Positions 58,832 to 64,000 of a stretch of DNA of 64,000 bases are shown here, in pieces. Position numbers and translations under genes: made by a program. The notes beneath the pieces were generated by a model that worked only from the letters and a program-made list of their open reading frames with translations, was not told the origin of the DNA and did not search any database. Source of the stretch: an uncultured Treponema sp. (GTDB taxonomy: Bacteria > Spirochaetota > Spirochaetia > Treponematales > Treponemataceae); NCBI GenBank assembly GCA_934667505.1, contig CAKULY010000008.1:1-64000 (forward strand), given 5' to 3'. The first letter of the stretch is position 1, and every line of letters begins with the position of its first letter.

Positions 58832-60493
58832 TTCTTGTTTTTTTTTGAAGGGGGCGCAGCTTTTTATTTTTCCTTTCCAAAGCCAATTGCAAAGTTCTAT
58901 TTTATTTGAAGAAACTAGCTCTTCAAATATTTCTGCAAATGCTTGATGATTCCAGATGTTTACTTTTGTTATAGGGCTAGAAATTTTGTTTAAAATTTCT
59001 AGGACTTTTTCTTCCAGCTTTTGGCTGTCAAAGTATTTGTCGCACAACCGAACAAGCTTTTCTGTTATGACGCTGTCGTTAGGAACTGCGTCAGCTATTA
59101 ATCTTTTGTCTGAAGGATTTTTTATTGCTTTTAAATTTCTTTTTAGTTCAAAAAAATACTGAAAGACAACGGGCTTTTCTTTTTTGATAAAAGGAAAGCA
59201 TTTTTTTAGAATCTTCTGAAAATCTTTTTTACCGGCGTCTAGTTTTTTTGTGTCGCAAATGTCGCAGCCTGAGCAGACGGCTTGTTCAGCTCCTAGCGCA
59301 TCTAGAAGAATTTGTCTTCGGCAAGTTGCGCTTAGCGCAAATGTCTTCATAACGAGCGCCCTTGATTTTTCGATTTTTGAATCGCTTGCAATGCTGTCAG
59401 TCTTTTTGCTGTCTTCTTGATTCCACAAAAGAATTGCATTGGCAACGCTGCCGTCGCGGCCGCCTCTTCCTGCTTCTTGAATATAGGCTTCTGCTGTTGC
59501 AGGCGGATCTAAGTGAACTACGGTGTGTATGTCTTTTTTGTCAACGCCCATTCCATAGGCGCACGTCGCGCATAAAACCGCATCTTTTTTTTCAAAAAAC
59601 CATTTTTCGATAAAGTCTTTTTCTTTTCTTTCAAGTCCCGCGTGATAGAATTTCGCAAAATCTTTTCCGTATACAAGATTTAAGTCCCTTGCCATATCTT
59701 CAGTTTTTTTTCTTGTTCCGCAGAAGATAATCATAGGTTTTTGCTCTGAGCCTGCAAGGATTAATGCAGCCTGCTTTTTCGCCGCTACTTTTTTTACGTA
59801 GTAGTGAATATTTTGCCTGTCGCTTTCGCTTCGAACAATATGGGCTTCTCCAGAAAAAAGAACTTCTGCAACTCTTGAAAGTACTTGCGGCGAAGCAGTC
59901 GCTGTGAATGCAGTTATTAGCGGCACATTTAGTTCTTTTAGAATTCGGCCAAGCTCCAGATATGAAGGTCTGAAAGAATCTCCCCATTCGCTTACGCAAT
60001 GCGCTTCATCTATTGCAACGTGCGCGATTTTACAATCTTTTAATTTTTCAATAAGCTCTTTAGAGCATAGAACTTCAGGATTTGCGATTATGATTTTCGC
60101 CCCGTTTTTTATTTTTTCAAAGTTTTCTTTTCGAACCTCTTGTGATTGTCCGCCCCTAAAAACTACGCACTCCAAAGCGCCTTCTGTCATTCTTCTTTCT
60201 TGGTCGGACATAAGGGCTAGCAATGGGTAAATTATAAGTGTCGGACCATTTAAAAGTAAGGCTGGAATTTGAAAACACAGTGATTTTCCTGCTCCTGTTG
60301 GTAGAAGAACAATCTGCCTGCCAAGAATTTTTCTGTCTTCATCAGAGCTTGCTGCATCTAAAATATTTGCAATAACTAGCCTTTGCCACGGAAAAAGATA
60401 TTTTATGCCAAAATTTTCAAAAGCGGCTTTTGCGACACAATCCTCTTCTTGTAAAAAAGATTGTTCTTCATCTTTTTGTTCATTTTCTTTCAT
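58826..60493 (-). CDS. recQ: RecQ-family ATP-dependent DNA helicase
   Basis: A 555-residue superfamily 2 helicase. Motif I is LLPTGAGKS, motif II DEAHCVSEWG (DEAH box with the RecQ aromatic loop WGDSFRPSYLELG), and motif VI QEAGRGGRDG with the arginine finger. A zinc-binding subdomain with four Cys (CRRQILL...CSGCDIC) is present, then a short winged-helix-like region. No HRDC domain is visible, which with the length points to a compact RecQ. Such enzymes unwind recombination and fork intermediates. Part of a 3'-overlapping convergent pair with the small membrane protein gene. Confidence 0.92.
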   Translation of the reverse strand: MKENEQKDEEQSFLQEEDCVAKAAFENFGIKYLFPWQRLVIANILDAASSDEDRKILGRQIVLLPTGAGKSLCFQIPALLLNGPTLIIYPLLALMSDQERRMTEGALECVVFRGGQSQEVRKENFEKIKNGAKIIIANPEVLCSKELIEKLKDCKIAHVAIDEAHCVSEWGDSFRPSYLELGRILKELNVPLITAFTATASPQVLSRVAEVLFSGEAHIVRSESDRQNIHYYVKKVAAKKQAALILAGSEQKPMIIFCGTRKKTEDMARDLNLVYGKDFAKFYHAGLERKEKDFIEKWFFEKKDAVLCATCAYGMGVDKKDIHTVVHLDPPATAEAYIQEAGRGGRDGSVANAILLWNQEDSKKTDSIASDSKIEKSRALVMKTFALSATCRRQILLDALGAEQAVCSGCDICDTKKLDAGKKDFQKILKKCFPFIKKEKPVVFQYFFELKRNLKAIKNPSDKRLIADAVPNDSVITEKLVRLCDKYFDSQKLEEKVLEILNKISSPITKVNIWNHQAFAEIFEELVSSNKIELCNWLWKGKIKSCAPFKKKQES

Positions 60494-60566
60494 AAAAGAT
60501 ATATCGCTAGCGGCTGAGCTTTTTTAGCACTTTTTTTCTTCTCTTTTCTAAAAATTTGAAACTCTG

Positions 60567-60779
60567 GCTATTTAGCCCGAACTTCGAGTTTTTTATAAAT
60601 TGTGAAAAAAACGCTCTCAACGAATTTACAATTTGTTGCCGATGGTTGTGCTCGCACTTCGTTTGGGGTGATTTGGGTTGCTATGCAACCTTAACTGCTC
60701 TTATCGCACAAAATCTTCACAAATTGTAAATTCGTTTACGCTTTTATTTTCTTTCTAAAAACTCGAAGTTCTGGCTATT
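60567..60779 (+). repeat. Long palindromic intergenic element, full copy I
   Basis: A full copy of about 213 bp between recQ and the OmpA-like gene. GAACTTCGAGTTTTT pairs perfectly with AAAAACTCGAAGTTC. Inner arms ATTTACAATTTG and CAAATTGTAAAT pair, and the central hairpin is GGTTGC-TAT-GCAACC. Its right end reads GGCTA and supplies the TAG stop codon of the OmpA-like gene (complement of 60775-60777). Confidence 0.85.
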
Positions 60780-62016
60780 TATCCATAATTGTAATTTCTA
60801 CTCTTCTGTTCCTTTTTCGGCCAAGTTCTGTCGCGTTAGAAGCCACTGGTTCTGAAGCTCCTTTGCCTTGCGTAAAAATGCACTTTGCGTCTCTCACTTT
60901 TAGGTATGTTAAATATTCCGCCACAGAAACAGCTCTTTGCTCGCTTATTGTTTTTTGATTTTCTGCAGAGCCTCGATTTGCGCAGTGTCCTGTTATAAGA
61001 AGGTCGTTGTCAAATTCCTTTAAAATTTCAGCTATCTTTTGAAGCTTAATTTTTTCAGATTCCATGAGGGTAGAAGAATCTGGCATAAACTGAATATTTT
61101 CAATGCTGATTGTAAGTCCTTTTTTGTCTTCTTTTACGTCTATATCTTTTATTCCTAAATTGTTGATAGTGTCTGTAATTTTTTTTACATTTTCCTGTGT
61201 GTTCGCCCTTGAAAAATCTGTTACTTCTGCGCTTGCATTTCCCTGAAATATAATTTGATCGCCGCTGTAGGTTTTTATTCCGATTTTAAACTTTTCGCTG
61301 TAGCGGTCAATAGTTCCTCTTTCGTTATCCCACCAAATCGTCTGGTTCGAAAATCCGGAGGTGTATGCAGGAATAAAACTAGAATTCATGCTTTGAAAGT
61401 CGCTGTACGATGAAGGAGCCGGGCTTTTAAAGTCTAGATTGTAGTAAACCTGAATAACATTTAGAGTCTTTCCTTCCGCTGTCTTTTCGTCTTTTAAATA
61501 TTTATAGGTTGCTGTAAACGGAACTTCAAACGGCTTTTCAATTCCAAATGCGGTTCTCATATCGTGGGCTTCGTGACCTTCGCAAGTCCAGGTATCCCCG
61601 ATTTTTATAGGTTCTTTTGGAAAAACTGGCACGTCGCGAACGGTAGGCATAAAATAAATGTCAGAAATTGTATATTTGCCAGTTTTGTCTCTTTTAAATG
61701 TGCTTTGATATTCTTGCCCCCAAGAAAAGTTTCTTCCGTTGTATTGGTTCGAAGAAGATTCTGAAGTCATAAAGTTTGCCTCGCAAGTTCCGCTGCCGTC
61801 TTTGCTGACTTCTGTAACTTCGCTTGAAATTCTGTTCAAAATAGTTGATGTGTATTGGTAAATTCCGTTTAAATAAACTTCTTCAACAACCGTAGAAAGA
61901 ATTCTGCTGGTGTCTCCTTTTTTGAACTTGAATTCAAGTATTCTACCTTCCGCATAAAAACTAAAACAAAGATTTATTAAAGCAACTAAAACTAAAATTT
62001 TTTTTGCATGTTTCAT
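60775..62016 (-). CDS. OmpA-family peptidoglycan-associated protein
   Basis: A 413-residue secreted protein. A signal peptide (about 1-22, ending FYAEG) is followed by a beta-rich region of about 270 residues with no recognised family. It is probably periplasmic, since barrel features are weak. The C-terminal 110 residues are an OmpA-like domain with LLITGHCANRGSAENQ, SEQRAVSVAEYL and LGRKRNRRVEI. The Asp/Arg that hold the stem peptide are present as DxxLRxxRR-like ELGRKRNRR. It probably tethers the envelope to peptidoglycan. GAGG precedes the ATG. Its stop codon lies in a palindromic element. Confidence 0.88.
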   Translation of the reverse strand: MKHAKKILVLVALINLCFSFYAEGRILEFKFKKGDTSRILSTVVEEVYLNGIYQYTSTILNRISSEVTEVSKDGSGTCEANFMTSESSSNQYNGRNFSWGQEYQSTFKRDKTGKYTISDIYFMPTVRDVPVFPKEPIKIGDTWTCEGHEAHDMRTAFGIEKPFEVPFTATYKYLKDEKTAEGKTLNVIQVYYNLDFKSPAPSSYSDFQSMNSSFIPAYTSGFSNQTIWWDNERGTIDRYSEKFKIGIKTYSGDQIIFQGNASAEVTDFSRANTQENVKKITDTINNLGIKDIDVKEDKKGLTISIENIQFMPDSSTLMESEKIKLQKIAEILKEFDNDLLITGHCANRGSAENQKTISEQRAVSVAEYLTYLKVRDAKCIFTQGKGASEPVASNATELGRKRNRRVEITIMDK

Positions 62017-62071
62017 GTAAACCTCTTCACTCTTGCTTGTCTTTATAAATTTTAGATGTTAAATTTCTTTT

Positions 62072-62575
62072 ATGAATTCGATTATTCTTAATTTTAAGCA
62101 ACTTTTTCATTCTTTGCCACCATTTTTTATCTTTTGTTTTTCTGTTTTTTTTATTTTATCGCTTTTTTTCTTCTTTTTTATGGCGGGCAAGGCTTATGGA
62201 AGCGCAAAGTCTGAAAAAACTTTTTTTAAAAAGATGCAAAATCACAGAAACGATGCTGTAAAGCGTTCCCGCGCTGTTCTGAGCGGGCAGATGGCGGAAC
62301 AGCTTGCTCCGTATCTTCCTGAATTTCCATGCAACCCTGCGGATGCGCATTTCTTAGGGAAACCCGTGGATTTTATTGCGTTTACAGGCTGCGCGCAAGG
62401 CGAAGAGCTGCAGGAGGTTCTTTTTATAGAAGTAAAAACAGGCTCTTCTAAACTTTCCGAGCGCGAAAAAGAATTAAAAAAAGCGATTGAAGAAGGTCGT
62501 TGCCGTTACGTAGTTTACAAGGTTCCCTTAAGCTCTGAAGAAAATTATTCAGAAAGCTGCTCCTTGCGGGAATAG
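62072..62575 (+). CDS. Membrane-anchored endonuclease related to archaeal Holliday junction resolvase
   Basis: A 167-residue protein. Residues about 15-40 form one hydrophobic helix (FFIFCFSVFFILSLFFFFFM). A short basic linker follows, then a nuclease-like domain (about 65-160) of the Endonuc_Holl (PF10107) type. Its catalytic pattern is visible as PVDFIAFTG, then LFIEVKTGSSKLSEREKELKKAI, where the Asp, Glu and Lys (D..ExK) form the PD-(D/E)xK core. A nuclease held at the membrane is unusual; it might act on incoming DNA. No binding site is seen; a weak TTGTCT-16-TTAAAT lies 7 nt upstream. It overlaps the convergent GGDEF-EAL gene by 31 nt. Confidence 0.8.
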   Translation: MNSIILNFKQLFHSLPPFFIFCFSVFFILSLFFFFFMAGKAYGSAKSEKTFFKKMQNHRNDAVKRSRAVLSGQMAEQLAPYLPEFPCNPADAHFLGKPVDFIAFTGCAQGEELQEVLFIEVKTGSSKLSEREKELKKAIEEGRCRYVVYKVPLSSEENYSESCSLRE

Positions 62576-64000
62576 TCGTGCTCCAAGCAGTCTAAGGCTT
62601 GTTTGTTTCCAGAAAGATATTCCTCGCAGGCTTCTTTTGACATAGGTTTTCCTTTTAAGAATCCTTGTATTATTGTGCAGTTGATTTTTTTTATCATTGC
62701 ATACTGGTCGTCTTTTTCCACGCCTTCAGCAATAGTTTCTAGCCCCATGTTCGAAACCATTGTGATTATGGAATTTGTAATGTTAGCTTGAATTCCATTT
62801 TTTCCAGTAATGTCGTTTATAAATGATTTGTCAATCTTTAACGTATCCAAAGGAAGAATTTGCAAATAGTTTAAAGACGAATAGCCAGTTCCAAAGTCGT
62901 CCAATGAAATTTTAAAGCCAATATCTTTTAGGCTCTTCATTTTTGAGACAGCTTCGTCCATGTTGTCTATCATTATTCCTTCTGTTATTTCTATTTCAAC
63001 AGAGGAAGGGTCTATTTCATATTTATGAATAAGAGTTGTTATGTCGCTTAAAAAATTTGACTGTTTTAGTTGAATCGGCGAAATATTAATAGACATTATT
63101 CCGTCAAAATTGAATTTCGTCTGCCATTGTTTTAAAGTTTCAAAAGCGGTGGATAAAACCCAATTTCCTATTGGAATAATCAAACCGCACTCTTCTGCAA
63201 TGGGTATAAAAAATGAAGGTGGAATATTTCCCATTTCTTCGTCAGTCCAACGCAAAAGAGCTTCGAATCCTCTAAGTTTTTCTGTTTTAACATCAAACTG
63301 GGGCTGATACACTTGCGTAAACTTGCTGCTTAGGACCGCCTGAGTCATTTTGTTCAAAATATTTAGCTTCTGTATAAAGACTCTCTGCATATCAGGCTTG
63401 AACATTGTAAAATTGTTCTTTCCATTCTTTTTAGCCGCATGCATTGCTATGTCTGCAAATCTAATCAATTCGTCCGCATCTTCTGAATGTTCTGGAAAAA
63501 CAGAAATTCCTCCAGAAACGCTTAATTCGTACATCTGAAATGCTTCAAAAATTGCATCTACTATATTTATTACGGAATTTAAGGAGTCCGCCTTTTGAAT
63601 TACAACAATAAACTCGTCGTCGCCAAATCTGTATGAAGTGATGCCTTTTTTTTCAAACTGCGCTAGAATTTCAGCAGCCTGTTTTAAAACGGAGTCGCCT
63701 GCCTGATTTCCTTTTGAGTCATTTATGTTCTTCATGTTGTCTATGTCGACAAGCAGAAGAGCTAGATGATTCGCGCAAAAAGAAGCTTGAGCAAGAATAT
63801 CCTTAAAATCGATATTAAACTTATTTCGGTTTGGAAGACCCGTTAGAATATCTGTGAATGCCGTTTCTTTTAACTTTTTGTCCTGATTGATTACATCTGT
63901 TACATTTTCCAAGGAAACAACAATCATTCCGTTGTCTGTGCCTTGCATTTGAAGTTTGAACCAATTTTTATTAGCGTTTGAATAGTATACAATTGGTTCA
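62545..64000 (-). CDS. GGDEF-EAL cyclic-di-GMP protein, N-terminus beyond the window
   Basis: At least 485 codons are visible and the frame stays open to the right edge, so the start lies outside. The N-terminal visible piece (YYSNANKNWFKLQ...VTDVI) looks like the end of a PAS domain. The GGDEF domain has RFGDDEF at the active site, a GDDEF variant that may still function. The EAL domain looks catalytically intact: FEALLRW, NISPIQL, EITEG, DDFGTGYSSLNYL, KIDKSFI and AEGVE. The protein probably breaks down cyclic di-GMP, with the GGDEF part regulatory; this is inference from motifs. Confidence 0.9.
   Translation of the reverse strand, partial: EPIVYYSNANKNWFKLQMQGTDNGMIVVSLENVTDVINQDKKLKETAFTDILTGLPNRNKFNIDFKDILAQASFCANHLALLLVDIDNMKNINDSKGNQAGDSVLKQAAEILAQFEKKGITSYRFGDDEFIVVIQKADSLNSVINIVDAIFEAFQMYELSVSGGISVFPEHSEDADELIRFADIAMHAAKKNGKNNFTMFKPDMQRVFIQKLNILNKMTQAVLSSKFTQVYQPQFDVKTEKLRGFEALLRWTDEEMGNIPPSFFIPIAEECGLIIPIGNWVLSTAFETLKQWQTKFNFDGIMSINISPIQLKQSNFLSDITTLIHKYEIDPSSVEIEITEGIMIDNMDEAVSKMKSLKDIGFKISLDDFGTGYSSLNYLQILPLDTLKIDKSFINDITGKNGIQANITNSIITMVSNMGLETIAEGVEKDDQYAMIKKINCTIIQGFLKGKPMSKEACEEYLSGNKQALDCLEHDYSRKEQLSE

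Noticed and set aside
2991..60779. CRISPR or insertion-sequence interpretation of the repeated elements
   Set aside because: Copies are kilobases apart with no spacer array or cas genes, and no copy contains or adjoins a transposase frame.

Overview
The window looks like chromosomal DNA of a fermentative, host-associated spirochaete, most likely a gut or rumen Treponema. This rests on several features. The DNA is A+T-rich. Lipoproteins with relaxed lipoboxes, an ankyrin lipoprotein and a porin-like outer-membrane protein are present. Energy metabolism includes pyruvate formate-lyase with its activase. The peptidoglycan ligase MurE has an altered substrate motif. Genus assignment is inference. 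No rRNA, tRNA, transposase, prophage or CRISPR array was found, and almost every gene is intact.

Layout. 0-3 kb: an XRE regulator divergent from a BspA-like leucine-rich lipoprotein, with candidate operators between them, then a small membrane protein. 3-7 kb: a phosphate module (Na/Pi cotransporter, PhoB-like regulator, PhoR-like kinase) with a possible Pho box. 7-9.8 kb: a polar amino acid ABC transporter on the minus strand behind a long, possibly structured leader. 9.8-12.6 kb: a giant ankyrin lipoprotein. 12.6-17 kb: uracil permease with a tandemly duplicated leader, a His-rich CobW GTPase and a MATE exporter. 17.4-23.3 kb: pflB, gltX, an amidohydrolase and pflA. 23.3-28.4 kb: an arginine operon argJ-argB-argD plus a CBS-domain pyrophosphatase. 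28.6-35.2 kb: S41 protease lipoprotein, long-form GMP synthase, YihY-cNMP fusion and asnS. 35.4-42 kb: hybrid histidine kinase, leucine leader peptide/attenuator with leuA, an oxidoreductase and a MutS-like ATPase. 42-47.5 kb: guaB, an ion transporter, mntP with a manganese riboswitch, and purA. 47.6-49 kb: outer-membrane protein with a G9 tract. 49-56 kb: lipoprotein, then the wall operon murE-ddl-murD-M15 peptidase. 56-64 kb: queD, acyl-ACP thioesterase, hisH-hisF, a small membrane protein, recQ, an OmpA-like protein, a membrane-anchored Holliday-resolvase-like nuclease, and a GGDEF-EAL protein cut by the window end.

The genes mostly serve housekeeping: nucleotide supply (uraA, guaA, guaB, purA), amino acid synthesis and uptake (arg, leu, his, ABC transporter), wall precursors (mur, ddl), mixed-acid fermentation (pfl) and phosphate or manganese homeostasis.

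The unusual content is between the genes. A family of about nine intergenic palindromic elements (up to about 210 bp, with covarying arms) is scattered over the window. A second family of hairpin leader elements precedes at least four unrelated genes, and at uraA it is duplicated in tandem. Five or more genes have a -10 hexamer only 6-7 nt before the ATG and no Shine-Dalgarno sequence, suggesting leaderless mRNAs. One of these is a leucine-rich leader peptide that appears to control leuA by attenuation. All RNA folds and promoter calls were made by eye.
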